Notes: generated by a model not told the origin, from the sequence alone. Shown: positions 1 through 9,454, counted from the first letter of the stretch. The stretch is DNA of 64,000 nucleotides from Prevotella sp. OH937_COT-195 (GCF_003932845.1 NZ_RQZH01000011.1:1-64000), one strand, 5' to 3'. Program-made: numbers and translations.

Positions 1-45
1 CGAGGTTAAATGATTGGACATACAATACAAAGTTAATTAATCTTA

Positions 46-76
46 GGGAGACTCAGGTCTCCTTTCTTCTTTTTTT
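46..76 (+). terminator. Hairpin terminator of a gene upstream of the window
   Basis: GGAGAC (47-52) pairs with GTCTCC (57-62) around a TCAG loop and is followed by a T-rich run to about 76. It probably ends a plus-strand gene lying left of the window. From here to 404 I see no coding frame; a second small hairpin, CCGGAG/CTCCGG, lies at 191-204. Confidence 0.5.
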
Positions 77-404
77 GTATTGCCGTCGGACGCTCCCGAG
101 GACTTTGCGCCCCCGCAGTGTTTTTCATGGATTTAAGGCTGCGCATGAACAAAAAACGTTGCGTTTCTAAATGGAATCTTCACATATAATCCGGAGGTCT
201 CCGGTTCAGGTTCAGGCTGGTTCACATTAAAAATCAGGGGAATTAAGATAAGGTCTTGATTCATTTTTCTTTTCTCGGAGAATATGAGGTGAACACAGAG
301 TGCTAATTTTTTAAGAAGTATTACTTGTTATATGTTTGGATTCCAATCAACCAAAGGATTTTATGACTTTTCGGTTGTTTGGTCATTTACACACAACATG
401 AATC

Positions 405-1310
405 TTACTTCTGTAATTTGGCCAATCGTGATATTATGAGTTCTTCGTATGCTTTCTTCATATCTTCGCTGAGAAAAGAATTGCGTATGAGTGCCTGCCA
501 CTTGGGTAGAGCATTATGAAGACTCGCAATAAGACGCAATACAACATTCTCCTCTAATCCTATTGTTTTTGTGGTATTTAAGAAATCTGTCAAACGTAAC
601 TTCGTTTTCCTACCTGACAAGGGTAAAGCCAATTCTTCTTTATCTTTAGGATTGGCAATAGCCACATTGAGCAGGTCATAGGCAGGTGTCAGTCTATAAT
701 CCTCTGAAGGTCTGTAAAGAGAGAAATTCTTCAGATGCATATCATTATTACCCGTGACAAAACAAAAGAGCAACAACAACATATAGTTTGTCAAGTCAAG
801 TTTGGGAGTACTGCTATATTTGGAAATAGCCTTTGCAATCTGCTCATACGAACCTTTATATTTATACTCCGTAGGATGCAGTGTCAGTTGACACATGTCT
901 TCCATATCAATCTTCTCGCCATTCTTTGTACGATCAATGCGCTTTGTTATATAGCCAAGTCTGCCGTCTGCAAGACGAATAAGGCTGTGAGGCACGACAC
1001 TTATCTTGATCGCTTCTGCAAGGTGCATGGTCAAGTCTTCGTTCTCAGGCAACATGGGATAATCATCTGTCTGAGGCTTTAATATGTAGTCGCCCCAAAG
1101 TCCCACGATAGTCAGCCGGCTGCTACCTTCGTGTTTATTAAGATTCATCGACAACTTGGGTTGCACACCCGTCAGTGATGTTTGGGCACGGATTACTTGT
1201 TCAGCAAGTCGGTCAAGGTCTTCGTGACGATATTCCAATAGAGGAACCTCTCTTGTACCGAAAAACTTCCGTGCACACCCCGGATGAAAGTCTTTCTGTC
1301 CTCCTTCCAA
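405..1310 (-). CDS. hipT: HipT-like serine/threonine kinase toxin (HipA C-terminal domain), N-terminus damaged
   Basis: HipA-family kinases phosphorylate aminoacyl-tRNA synthetases and arrest growth; in HipBST systems the HipA fold is split into HipS and HipT. Seen here: the Gly-rich loop region (TLTGVQPKLS type, near residues 45-52), a YILKP lysine, the catalytic loop GNNDMHLKNF and the metal-binding AYDLL, so the kinase core looks intact (301 aa). The first in-frame start is TTG at 1310. Related HipT proteins normally begin with a short CxxC-containing segment before the EGQxDFHPxC region; that segment is absent and the reading frame runs back into hipS. I infer an internal deletion at the hipS/hipT junction. 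The frame overlaps hipS by 118 nt, so translation may be impaired or start at a downstream GTG. Confidence 0.75.
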   Translation of the reverse strand: MEGGQKDFHPGCARKFFGTREVPLLEYRHEDLDRLAEQVIRAQTSLTGVQPKLSMNLNKHEGSSRLTIVGLWGDYILKPQTDDYPMLPENEDLTMHLAEAIKISVVPHSLIRLADGRLGYITKRIDRTKNGEKIDMEDMCQLTLHPTEYKYKGSYEQIAKAISKYSSTPKLDLTNYMLLLLFCFVTGNNDMHLKNFSLYRPSEDYRLTPAYDLLNVAIANPKDKEELALPLSGRKTKLRLTDFLNTTKTIGLEENVVLRLIASLHNALPKWQALIRNSFLSEDMKKAYEELIISRLAKLQK

Positions 1311-1537
1311 TTCTTTATAGCAATATCAAGCAACCAACCCTCGGGTATCAGACCATCGAAGAAAGGAAACAAAATGGGACTCACGAACGCCTCCGTCTGT
1401 AATGGGAGAGTCAGACTTATCGGCCGTGCATCTTCTCCGGCAAGATACACGTCATCATAACAGAAACGGTATTCTCCACCATCTTCCGTTAGGATGCCGG
1501 CAAGTATGTCCTTGCGATATATCTCAGCTTGTCTCAT
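1193..1537 (-). CDS. hipS: HipS-like protein (HipA N-terminal subdomain), C-terminus replaced by out-of-frame sequence
   Basis: The first ~75 residues match the HipA N-subdomain-1 (HipS) pattern, including FFDGLIPEGWLLDIAIKNWK. HipS homologues usually continue with a DRFGLLLACCKDTIGAVS-like tail. Here, after KNWKEDRK, the protein reads through hipT DNA in the wrong frame (114 aa in total). In the described HipBST system HipS is the antitoxin, so a damaged tail matters. It overlaps hipB by 4 nt (ATGA-type coupling), as in a normal HipBST operon. The loss of the tail and of the HipT N-terminus at one point suggests a single deletion. A sequencing error is less likely because whole segments are missing. 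Confidence 0.65.
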   Translation of the reverse strand: MRQAEIYRKDILAGILTEDGGEYRFCYDDVYLAGEDARPISLTLPLQTEAFVSPILFPFFDGLIPEGWLLDIAIKNWKEDRKTFIRGVHGSFSVQERFLYWNIVTKTLTDLLNK

Positions 1538-1737
1538 GATTTCTTTGTTGCAATAAGTTCGTAATTAAACAAATCAAGTAGTTGATTTACCTTATCCATT
1601 CTCAACGTTGGCTTACCTTGCTCCAAATTTCGCACGAAACAAAGCCCTACTCCCGACTTCATGGCAAGGTCTTCCTGAGTAAGACCATATTCCTTACGCA
1701 GAGCCTTTACGACAGTTGATAATTGTGTCTTTTCCAT
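1534..1737 (-). CDS. hipB: HipB-like XRE-family antitoxin/repressor
   Basis: A 67-residue helix-turn-helix protein: VVKALRKEYGLTQEDLAMKSGVG is a classic XRE/Cro DNA-binding motif, followed by a FVRNLEQGKPTLRMDKVNQLL helix. HipB proteins bind the operon promoter and repress hip transcription. An ATG at 1758 is also in frame, but it abuts the -7 box (1759-1767) and would not be transcribed. The ATG at 1737 is therefore the better start. First gene of the hipB-hipS-hipT operon. Confidence 0.8.
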   Translation of the reverse strand: MEKTQLSTVVKALRKEYGLTQEDLAMKSGVGLCFVRNLEQGKPTLRMDKVNQLLDLFNYELIATKKS

Positions 1738-1758
1738 AAGAATTATATTATTTCGCAT

Positions 1759-1767
1759 ACAAAATTA
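1759..1767 (-). promoter_or_regulatory. -7 promoter box for hipBST operon
   Basis: TAATTTTGT on the minus strand matches the Bacteroidetes -7 consensus TAnnTTTG. It places the transcript start a few nt downstream and excludes the ATG at 1758. Confidence 0.55.
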
Positions 1768-2047
1768 CAACTTTATTTTAAAATTACATCGTTTCTAATA
1801 TAAAAAGTATGATATTTGATGCTTTTATATGCTTTCAAATGTGCTTTTGGCAAATATCTCTCTATAAATCTAAAGCCCACTTCACCGAAAAGTTATCCCA
1901 ATCTAACTTTTATGTGATTATTTTTATAAACCACAAAAGAAGCCTCGTAGCTCTTTTGAAGTTATACACCGCCGCTACCAACTGTAGTTTCATTCCAACA
2001 CCATTGCAGTTATTAAGTCAAAATTTCATTATTTCAACTTTATTTCA

Positions 2048-2056
2048 TAACTTTGC
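2048..2056 (+). promoter_or_regulatory. -7 promoter box, near-leaderless ruvB transcript
   Basis: TAACTTTGC lies only 6 nt before the ruvB ATG (2063), with a TTTC at 2024-2027, 20 nt upstream, as possible -33 element. The predicted transcript would have almost no leader. Confidence 0.6.
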
Positions 2057-2062
2057 AACCCT

Positions 2063-3097
2063 ATGGAAGAAACCTTTGACATAAGGCAGAAAGAGGTGTC
2101 GTCTGCCGAGAGAGATTTCGAGAACGCACTGCGACCGTTGCAGTTCGCCGATTTCAGCGGACAGAAGACCGTCGTGGAGAACCTCGACATATTCGTCGAG
2201 GCAGCGAAATATCGCGGCGAACCACTCGACCACACTCTCCTTCACGGTCCTCCGGGACTGGGAAAGACCACTCTGTCGAACATCATTGCCAACGAATTGG
2301 GCGTGGGATTCAAGATAACCAGCGGTCCGGTGCTTGACCGTCCGGGCGACCTTGCAGGCATTCTCACCTCGCTCGAGCCGCGCGATGTGCTGTTCATTGA
2401 CGAGATACACCGCTTGTCGCCCGTAGTCGAGGAATATCTATACTCCGCAATGGAGGACTACCGCATCGACATAATGATAGACAAGGGACCTTCGGCACGT
2501 TCGATACAGATAGACCTCAATCCGTTCACACTCGTGGGAGCCACCACTCGCAGCGGAATGCTTACCGCACCGATGCGTGCGCGTTTCGGCATAAACATGC
2601 ACCTTGAATACTACGAGCCGGAAACACTTATGCGGATATTGAAGCGCAGCGCGTCGATTTTGAACATACCGATAAGCGATGAGGCTGCGATAGAGATGGC
2701 GCGCCGCTCGCGAGGCACACCGCGTATTGCCAACGCATTGCTGCGCAGGGTGCGCGACTTTGCACAAGTGAAAGGTACGGGGCGCATAGACACACAAATA
2801 ACACTCATCGCACTCACCGCACTCAACATAGACAAGTACGGTCTTGACGAGATAGACAACAAGATTTTGCTCACGATAATAGACAAGTTCTGCGGCGGTC
2901 CCGTGGGACTTTCCACCATTGCCACAGCCATCGGTGAGGATACCGGTACGATAGAAGAGGTTTACGAGCCGTTCCTCATCATGGAAGGATTCATAAAACG
3001 GACACCGAGGGGACGCATGGCAACCGAACTGGCTTACCGTCATTACGGCAAGAGCATATACGGCAGCAATGCCGCACAACCGGACTTATTCGGATAG
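2063..3097 (+). CDS. ruvB: Holliday junction branch migration DNA helicase RuvB
   Basis: RuvB forms hexameric ATPase rings that, with RuvA, drive branch migration of Holliday junctions in recombinational repair. The 344-aa protein has Walker A GPPGLGKT (62-69), Walker B LFIDEIH (110-116), sensor GATTRSG, and the [17 protein letters not shown] segment of the small AAA+ domain, followed by a C-terminal winged helix. Length is normal. The first residues (MEETFDIR) match the usual RuvB N-terminus, so the start next to the promoter box is credible. The S41 peptidase gene follows 48 nt downstream on the same strand. Confidence 0.97.
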   Translation: MEETFDIRQKEVSSAERDFENALRPLQFADFSGQKTVVENLDIFVEAAKYRGEPLDHTLLHGPPGLGKTTLSNIIANELGVGFKITSGPVLDRPGDLAGILTSLEPRDVLFIDEIHRLSPVVEEYLYSAMEDYRIDIMIDKGPSARSIQIDLNPFTLVGATTRSGMLTAPMRARFGINMHLEYYEPETLMRILKRSASILNIPISDEAAIEMARRSRGTPRIANALLRRVRDFAQVKGTGRIDTQITLIALTALNIDKYGLDEIDNKILLTIIDKFCGGPVGLSTIATAIGEDTGTIEEVYEPFLIMEGFIKRTPRGRMATELAYRHYGKSIYGSNAAQPDLFG

Positions 3098-3145
3098 AGT
3101 ATATCCGGAAATGAACGATTTACAATAAAAAGATTTGCAATAATA

Positions 3146-4723
3146 ATGCGAAAGAGAAATTTTATAATGCTGGTTATGGTGATGACAAGCATCGCCACGC
3201 AGGCACAATTGAAGATAAACTTCGGGGGGAAAAGCCCCACCGCAAAATTGAAAGTGGCAGAAAGTGCCGTATCAAACCTTTATGTGGATACCATTGATGA
3301 GGAAAAACTTGTCGAAGATGCCATACGGGGAATGCTGAAAGGACTCGACCCGCACAGCACATACTCCACGGCAGAAGAGGTAAAAGCAATGAACGAACCG
3401 CTGCAAGGCAATTTCGAAGGCATTGGAGTGCAGTTCAACATAGTCGAAGACACGCTGGTGGTAATGCAGCCGGTAATAAACGGACCGGCAGAAAAAGTGG
3501 GAATAGTGGCAGGCGACAGAATAGTTACGGTAAACGATACTGCCATTGCCGGCGTGAAGATGTCGCGCACAGACATAATGAAACGACTCCGAGGACCGAA
3601 GGGAACAATGGTACACTTGGGCATAATGCGCCGCGGAGCAGACGGGATTCTCTCATTCGACGTGAAGCGTGACAACATTCCGCTCTATACAATCAATGCC
3701 GCCTACATGATTCGACCCGGAGTAGGGTACATACGCATAGAGAGTTTCGGCGCAACGACATACCGCGAGTTCATGGACAAAGTACGAGAATTGAAACAAC
3801 AGGGAATGCGCGATCTCCTACTCGACTTACAGGACAACGGCGGGGGATACCTTCAAGCGGCGGTGGATATTGCCGGCGAGTTCCTTACCGGGGGCGACCT
3901 CATTGTATATACCGAAGGAAGAGCAGTGCAACGAATGGAGTATAAAGCAAATGGAAAAGGCATAATGACATCGGGAAAAGTGGTGGTACTGGTCAACGAA
4001 CTAACGGCATCGGCTGCCGAGATTGTGTCGGGAGCGGTTCAGGATCAAGACCGTGGCACCATCGTGGGACGCAGAACGTTTGCCAAAGGACTCGTACAAC
4101 GTCCGGTGGAGTTCAACGACGGTTCGATGATACGACTTACCGTGGCACACTACTACACACCGTCGGGACGCTGCATACAGAAACCTTATAAAAAGGGAGA
4201 TAGGGAAGAATATGCACTCGACTTTGAGAAAAGACTCAAGCATGGCGAACTGACCAACCGCGACAGCATTCATTTCAACGACTCTCTGCAATACCATACC
4301 CTGCGCAAACACCGCACCGTTTACGGAGGAGGGGGGATAATGCCGGATGTGTTCGTACCGCTCGACACACTGCAATACACCGCTTTCCACCGCAAAATGG
4401 CAGCGAAGAACATTGTCATAAACGCTTCGCTGAAATATATCGACAAAGAACGAAAGTCATTGAAACGCGCCTACGATAGTTTTACAAAGTTTGAACGCAA
4501 CTACGAGGTGCCGAAATCATTGCTCGACGGCATAGTTGCCGAGGCAGACAAACAAGGAGTGAAGCCTAAAGACGACGAAGAACTCGGTCGCACCATTGAC
4601 GCCTTGCGATTCCAGTTGAAGGCTCTCGTGGCACGAGACCTGTGGAATATCAACGAGTATTTCCGCATTTTCAACGAGCATAGCGACATAGTAAAGGAAG
4701 GATTGAAGGAAATGGAGAGATGA
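3146..4723 (+). CDS. S41-family C-terminal processing peptidase (CtpA-like)
   Basis: Periplasmic serine protease of the tail-specific protease family. Seen: a hydrophobic signal peptide (about 1-20, ending TQA-Q); a PDZ domain (about 90-175, with GIGVQF and GIVAGDRIVTVND); and the S41 catalytic core with the nucleophile Ser289 in TASAAE and the general-base Lys314 in FAKGL. A C-terminal extension of about 150 residues contains charged helices. It degrades or trims periplasmic proteins in the known family; the specific substrate here is unknown. Same strand as ruvB and ybeY, but the 146-nt gap to ybeY suggests a separate transcript. Confidence 0.92.
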   Translation: MRKRNFIMLVMVMTSIATQAQLKINFGGKSPTAKLKVAESAVSNLYVDTIDEEKLVEDAIRGMLKGLDPHSTYSTAEEVKAMNEPLQGNFEGIGVQFNIVEDTLVVMQPVINGPAEKVGIVAGDRIVTVNDTAIAGVKMSRTDIMKRLRGPKGTMVHLGIMRRGADGILSFDVKRDNIPLYTINAAYMIRPGVGYIRIESFGATTYREFMDKVRELKQQGMRDLLLDLQDNGGGYLQAAVDIAGEFLTGGDLIVYTEGRAVQRMEYKANGKGIMTSGKVVVLVNELTASAAEIVSGAVQDQDRGTIVGRRTFAKGLVQRPVEFNDGSMIRLTVAHYYTPSGRCIQKPYKKGDREEYALDFEKRLKHGELTNRDSIHFNDSLQYHTLRKHRTVYGGGGIMPDVFVPLDTLQYTAFHRKMAAKNIVINASLKYIDKERKSLKRAYDSFTKFERNYEVPKSLLDGIVAEADKQGVKPKDDEELGRTIDALRFQLKALVARDLWNINEYFRIFNEHSDIVKEGLKEMER

Positions 4724-4869
4724 GGGAGAAGGAGAATTACGTAGTCGTGGAATAATGACAATGCCTTTATCAGTTTTCCAATAAAGCAAACATTGACAAA
4801 GATGTTGTTACAACTCCTTAATTTCCCTGCTCCCCCACACTTGAAAATTCCTCCCAAGAAAAGAAATAT

Positions 4870-5280
4870 ATGATTACATTCAACAATGACGACATAAAAA
4901 TGCCGTCAATAAAAAAACGCATTACAACGGCATGGATAAAAGCCGTGGCAGCCACCTACGGAAAAAAAGTGGGAGACATAGGATATATGTTCGTAAACGA
5001 CGAGCGCATACTCGAAGTAAATCGCGAATATCTCGGCCATGACTACTACACCGACATAATTACTTTCGACTACTGCGAGGGCGACACAATCAGCGGAGAC
5101 CTCGTGATAAGTCTTGACACGGTGCGCAGCAACGCCGAACAGTTCGGCAAGGATTACGATGAAGAACTGCACCGCGTAATCATACACGGCATACTGCATC
5201 TATGCGGCATCAACGATAAAGGACCGGGCGAACGCGAAATAATGGAGCAAGCCGAGAACAAGGCTCTCGCCATGCGTTAG
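4870..5280 (+). CDS. ybeY: Endoribonuclease YbeY (rRNA maturation factor)
   Basis: Metal-dependent RNase involved in 16S rRNA 3' end maturation and late ribosome quality control. The signature HGxLHLxGxxD is present as HGILHLCGIND with His106, His110 and Asp116; the third ligand is Asp where many homologues have His, a known variant. 136 aa is a usual length. It converges with dusB (stop to stop 45 nt apart). Confidence 0.93.
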   Translation: MITFNNDDIKMPSIKKRITTAWIKAVAATYGKKVGDIGYMFVNDERILEVNREYLGHDYYTDIITFDYCEGDTISGDLVISLDTVRSNAEQFGKDYDEELHRVIIHGILHLCGINDKGPGEREIMEQAENKALAMR

Positions 5281-5325
5281 TCCTTCGGCATGCCGTGCTG
5301 CCGTCGCACCGTGACCGTGCGGGCT

Positions 5326-6348
5326 TCAATGCGATGTGTCTGCAAGTCGCCTGCGACACATTTCCAATATGGTTGTCAGTTCTTCCACCGTTTCCGCGCG
5401 CAGCATTGCAATCCGCGTTTGACGGAAATCGGGAATACCTTTGAATATCGGCGAAGATGCAAGGTGGCGACGTGTGTGAAGTATTGCACGCAGTTCGTTG
5501 CGCGAGTCTTCTCCCCTTTCGTTCCTGACATGCTCCATGTTGATGTGCAGTTGCTCTATCAGAATATTTATCTTGTCATCCGTTGATAGTGTTTTACCCG
5601 TGCCTTTCGCCGCAAACCAATCGTTTATCTCCTTGAAAACCCATGGTCTGCCGAATGTCGCGCGCCCTATCATCACCGCATCTACGCCATATCTTTCGAA
5701 AGCCTGCTCCGCTTCCTCGGGCGAGGTTATGTCACCGTTGCCTATTATCGGGATAGTGATGTGCGGGTTGTTCTTTATCTCGCCTATCAATGTCCAGTCG
5801 GCATTGCCGGTATACATCTGCGAACGTGTTCGTCCGTGTATCGTCAGTGCCTTTATACCGCAATCCTGCAGTTGTCCGGCAAGAGTGGCAATGACAATTT
5901 GTTCGCTGTTCCACCCCAGTCGAGTCTTAACCGTGACGGGCGTATTCACCGCTTTTACCACCTCTCGTGTGATGTCAAGCAGCAGCGGGATGTTCTGCAA
6001 CATACCTGCACCGGCTCCTTTTCCTGCCACCTTCTTTACCGGACACCCGAAGTTTATGTCTATCACATCGGGGCGTGCCTCGGCCTCCACTATCTTCGCA
6101 GCCTCCACCATCTGCGGCACGTCGCGCCCGTATATCTGTATTCCAACGGGGCGTTCGCCGTCGTCAATGGTAAGTTTGTTTACCGTACTCTTTACCGATC
6201 TGACCAATGCTTCTGCCGATACAAACTCGGTATATACCATCGATGCTCCGAAGCGTTTGCACAATCGGCGGAAACCGATGTCCGTAACATCTTCCATGGG
6301 TGCGAGAAACAGCGGCCGTTCGGGAAATGTGATATTGCCTATTTTCAT
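5326..6348 (-). CDS. dusB: tRNA-dihydrouridine synthase DusB
   Basis: FMN-dependent enzyme reducing specific uridines in tRNA D-loops. The 340-aa TIM barrel shows PLFLAPMEDVTD at the N-terminus, the NFGCP motif with catalytic Cys102, GAGML, and GNGDI/GRATFGRPW phosphate-binding segments near residues 200-250. The start ATG (6348) directly abuts the dprA stop (6349-6351), so the two are translationally close and probably co-transcribed. dprA-dusB adjacency is inferred to be simple operon packing. Confidence 0.93.
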   Translation of the reverse strand: MKIGNITFPERPLFLAPMEDVTDIGFRRLCKRFGASMVYTEFVSAEALVRSVKSTVNKLTIDDGERPVGIQIYGRDVPQMVEAAKIVEAEARPDVIDINFGCPVKKVAGKGAGAGMLQNIPLLLDITREVVKAVNTPVTVKTRLGWNSEQIVIATLAGQLQDCGIKALTIHGRTRSQMYTGNADWTLIGEIKNNPHITIPIIGNGDITSPEEAEQAFERYGVDAVMIGRATFGRPWVFKEINDWFAAKGTGKTLSTDDKINILIEQLHINMEHVRNERGEDSRNELRAILHTRRHLASSPIFKGIPDFRQTRIAMLRAETVEELTTILEMCRRRLADTSH

Positions 6349-7491
6349 TTAACTCAGCAAGTGATATTGCCCTCCTGCCAATGGTTTCACAATACCTTTC
6401 AGTTCCATCTCGAAAAGCAGTGCCGTAATCTTGGCTATGGGCAGGTTCGTTTTTACCGAAATCATGTTTATCTGCATGTCGTTCTGTTTTTGCAATGCGT
6501 TGAACACCAATGTTTCGTCCGGCGACATCTGCGGGAAGAGTTGTCGTTCGATGCCTTGCCGTCGTGCCTTACCCAGCATGGCATCGTCCGTCCACCCCAT
6601 TGCTTCTGCAAAGTCTTGCGCCGATGTAACGAGTGCCGCACCATTGTTGCGGATAAGGTTGTTGCAGCCCTCGCTGTACATGTCGCCCACCCTTCCGGGG
6701 AAAGCGAACACATCGCGGTTATAATCGCGTGCCAATCGTGCCGTTATGAGTCCTCCCCCGCGGGCGGAACTCTCCACAAGTATGCAGGCATCGCTAATGC
6801 CCGCCACTATGCGGTTGCGCCTCACGAAGTTCATTTTATCGGCATTGGTTTGCGTGAAAAACTCTGTCAGAAGCCCGCCTTGCTCTGTCATCCGTACCGC
6901 GGTGTCGCGGTGTCGCGGCGGATAAATTTGGTCGAGTCCGTGTGCCAGCACTCCCACTGTCTCGTAACCGTTTTGCATTGCACACCGATGAGCATTTATG
7001 TCGATGCCGTATGCCAGTCCGCTCACTATGAGAACATTCGGGCAAACATTTTTCAGTTCTTTTACAAAGCGACTTACAATGTCTTTGCCGTAGGCTGTGC
7101 AATGCCTCGTCCCGACGATGTTTACCACCCTCTTTTGGTTAAGATCGGCATTGCCGCGATAGAAAAGCAGCAGCGGAGCATCATCGCACTCGCGCAAACG
7201 GGCAGGATAGCGTGTGTCGTTCATCGCCAGCGGCATTATGCCGTGCTTCCGACAGAAGTCCATTTCCACCTCTGCACGTCTCATTGCATCATCGAGTCCG
7301 CGCAGTCCGGCTACCAATTTCTCCGATGCATCGGGGAACACTTCTCTTATATTGTTCCTATGTTCCAATATTTCCAGCGCGCTTCCCGTCTTGCGGTACA
7401 TCAACGAAAGTCCCGAAAGGCTGAAATAGTTGATGCGCATCAAGGCGAGCGTTGCCAAAATCTCTTTCTCGTCCATCACGTCCGTTGTCAT
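6349..7491 (-). CDS. dprA: DNA-processing protein DprA (Smf)
   Basis: DprA binds incoming single-stranded DNA and loads RecA during natural transformation. The Rossmann-like core shows VGTRHCTAYGKD and SGLAYGIDINAH, then GLDQIYPPRH and the EFPxG-like region reading GLLTEFFTQTNADKMNF. A C-terminal winged-helix (DML1-like) segment follows (LVFNALQKQNDMQINMI to the end). The frame extends to a TTG at 7509, but the ATG at 7491 (MTTDVMDEKE) gives 380 aa and the usual family N-terminus. Suggests at least the ssDNA-processing part of a competence pathway. Confidence 0.93.
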   Translation of the reverse strand: MTTDVMDEKEILATLALMRINYFSLSGLSLMYRKTGSALEILEHRNNIREVFPDASEKLVAGLRGLDDAMRRAEVEMDFCRKHGIMPLAMNDTRYPARLRECDDAPLLLFYRGNADLNQKRVVNIVGTRHCTAYGKDIVSRFVKELKNVCPNVLIVSGLAYGIDINAHRCAMQNGYETVGVLAHGLDQIYPPRHRDTAVRMTEQGGLLTEFFTQTNADKMNFVRRNRIVAGISDACILVESSARGGGLITARLARDYNRDVFAFPGRVGDMYSEGCNNLIRNNGAALVTSAQDFAEAMGWTDDAMLGKARRQGIERQLFPQMSPDETLVFNALQKQNDMQINMISVKTNLPIAKITALLFEMELKGIVKPLAGGQYHLLS

Positions 7492-7579
7492 TCCATATTT
7501 TGTTTTCAATCAAAACAAGATATACTTGATTGTGTGTTGCAGACCGATTACTACTGATTTGCTTTACAGAAAAGGTCTG

Positions 7580-8032
7580 TCATTCCTCGAAATAATCATT
7601 GAAAGCAGCGTCGTATTCTTCCGAACGACCCAACTTTCCGTCAATGAGGCACACCAATTCCACCTTTGCCCGCAGGCTGATTTTGTTGTCGCAGGCACGT
7701 ATTATATCCTGATTGAAAACATATCTAACTCCCTCTTTTTTTATGCTCAGTCGCGAGATGAACTCATCGTCGCATCGCAGCGGAACCTTGTATTGCAGCG
7801 TCATGCGCGCCACAACGGCATCTATACCCTTTCGGTGCATTTCGGCAAAACTCAGTCCGCACTGTTTAAGGAACAAATGTCTCGTGTGTTCGAGATAATG
7901 CAGATAGTTCGCATTGTTCACTATACCTTCTATATCACACTCGTAGTCGCGCACTTCCATACGTGTTTCAAATATGCCGCCCTTTTTGGCAGGCTTTGCA
8001 TGTTCGTCGTTCATTTTAATTTCGTTTGCCAT
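7580..8032 (-). CDS. Acyl-CoA thioesterase, hotdog fold (4HBT/YbgC-like)
   Basis: 150-aa hotdog-fold protein. The active-site segment DYECDIEGIVNNANYLHYLEHTR matches the 4HBT family (Asp near the start of the hot-dog helix followed by N-x-x-YL-x-Y). These enzymes hydrolyse acyl-CoA or acyl-ACP thioesters. The substrate cannot be told from sequence; a housekeeping lipid role is likely. It stands between dprA and the DUF2851 gene on the same strand with gaps of about 80-90 nt. Confidence 0.85.
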   Translation of the reverse strand: MANEIKMNDEHAKPAKKGGIFETRMEVRDYECDIEGIVNNANYLHYLEHTRHLFLKQCGLSFAEMHRKGIDAVVARMTLQYKVPLRCDDEFISRLSIKKEGVRYVFNQDIIRACDNKISLRAKVELVCLIDGKLGRSEEYDAAFNDYFEE

Positions 8033-8110
8033 TATTTGTTTTTAAAAATGATGTGATCAATTTTCTTATTCAATGTCTTGTACCTATCAAAGCAAGATTG
8101 GGCGGCATCG

Positions 8111-9412
8111 TCATTTCCCCGGCTCTTTAAGATACTCGTATCCTATTCGGCATCGCAGGCAGTATTTACGGTCGCAGTATTCCTTTTTCAGTTGTATAAG
8201 AGCCTGACTGTCGCCTGCATGAGATGCGTCAATGCCGCAGTCGCGCCACATTCTCGTTATTCCGTTGTCCTCAACTTTCATTTCCTCAAGCATGTGGAAA
8301 GCCCTTTCGCAGAATGACTCGTCCTGCCCGTATCGCCCGTATGCGAAGAGTACGGGTATCGCCGTGTTTATTATTACAAGGTTTAAAGATGCTTGCGAGA
8401 GAGTTTTCGCACTCTTGCCGCTTGCACGACCGAAAGTGTAGTGGTTCTCCCAATATGGGGTTACTCGCGTCTTAAGCATCTCCCTTATTTCTTCTGATGT
8501 ACGACAGTCCAACAGCCGGCTTAATTCCGTACGATGTTCGTAATACAGCATGGCGATTTGCGACAATCTTATGTACGGGAAATTCTGTGGTCGCAGTCTC
8601 ATGAAACGCCATGCACCGGCATCCATCGGCTGCAACGAGAACTTGTGCGACAAGTAGGCGTACTCGTTTTTCAGTCTCGACAGATAAATGTCTTGCGCCG
8701 CATCGTTGCGGCTGTGTATCGGAATGGCAGCCTCGTCGAGTAATCCTGCCTGCCCGAAGAACATCGCCTCTATCTGGAAAAGATTGTCGCGATGGTGTGC
8801 TGCCTGCGTAAGCGGAATATGCCTCGCCCATGTCTCAAAGGCATCGCCGTTCACACCGAAACCGAAATTGCGTGCGAGTGTAACGAAATAGGCTGCCTCC
8901 CACGAGCCGCCCGATTGCTCGAGACGGGCGAGGATTGCCTGTGTCTTCTGTTCGAGACGCTCGGTCTGCAATGTGTTGAGCCATCCGTGCAACATTAGTT
9001 GAGACAGTCTCGGCACAATCTTATGGCACGGCGGATATTTGTCTGCCATCAACAGTTCCTCATACTGCCTGCTGACATATTGCGGCACACTTATCCTTAC
9101 CTGCGGAACGACGCGTCCCGAAGAGGTCGTTACATCCGCATCGGAAAACTCGACAACATGCAACACGACATTGTTGTATGCCGCATCGCTATCGTGCCCG
9201 TGCTTGTACCAGTCTGACGAGCGGTTATGTATCTCTACGTTACCTACCCACAGTGTTCCGCCCACCTTCACCTTGGCATTGAAAAAGTCGGGACCGGCAT
9301 CGTTGTTATGCAGTCCCGTGTCGATTATATCGACGATTTGCCCGTCGGTAGTTATCAAACTGTCCGCAAGAAACAACTTGTGCTTCCAGCAATAATGCAA
9401 CAGCATCTCCAT
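8111..9412 (-). CDS. DUF2851 family protein of unknown function
   Basis: A 433-aa Bacteroidetes-specific family member. Recognisable segments are MLLHYCWKHKLF at the start, then GLHNNDAGPDFFNAKVKVGGTLWVGNVEIH and a SSDWYKHGHD stretch with several conserved His/Asp residues that look like metal or active-site positions. No function is established that I can name. The frame extends upstream to a TTG at 9442, but the -7 box at 9446-9454 puts the transcript start near 9443. The ATG at 9412, with a leader of about 30 nt, is therefore preferred. Confidence 0.85.
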   Translation of the reverse strand: MEMLLHYCWKHKLFLADSLITTDGQIVDIIDTGLHNNDAGPDFFNAKVKVGGTLWVGNVEIHNRSSDWYKHGHDSDAAYNNVVLHVVEFSDADVTTSSGRVVPQVRISVPQYVSRQYEELLMADKYPPCHKIVPRLSQLMLHGWLNTLQTERLEQKTQAILARLEQSGGSWEAAYFVTLARNFGFGVNGDAFETWARHIPLTQAAHHRDNLFQIEAMFFGQAGLLDEAAIPIHSRNDAAQDIYLSRLKNEYAYLSHKFSLQPMDAGAWRFMRLRPQNFPYIRLSQIAMLYYEHRTELSRLLDCRTSEEIREMLKTRVTPYWENHYTFGRASGKSAKTLSQASLNLVIINTAIPVLFAYGRYGQDESFCERAFHMLEEMKVEDNGITRMWRDCGIDASHAGDSQALIQLKKEYCDRKYCLRCRIGYEYLKEPGK

Positions 9413-9445
9413 TATTCGTTTTCCGTTTTCTTGCTTTAACAAAAT

Positions 9446-9454
9446 ACAAAGTTA
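9446..9454 (-). promoter_or_regulatory. -7 promoter box for the DUF2851 gene
   Basis: TAACTTTGT on the minus strand, 33 nt upstream of the preferred ATG. Confidence 0.55.

Noticed and set aside
191..204. CCGGAG/CTCCGG as a regulatory palindrome
   Set aside because: The loop would be only two bases, and no gene or T run is placed to use it.
338..390. Hairpin just past hipT as its terminator
   Set aside because: Arms (AACCAAAG and CGGTTGTTTGG) pair only with interruptions; too weak to call.
5761..7557. 598-codon plus-strand open frame
   Set aside because: It lies antisense to dusB and dprA, whose motifs are clear. The frame has no domain and is Cys/His/Arg-rich, as antisense shadows of such codons are.
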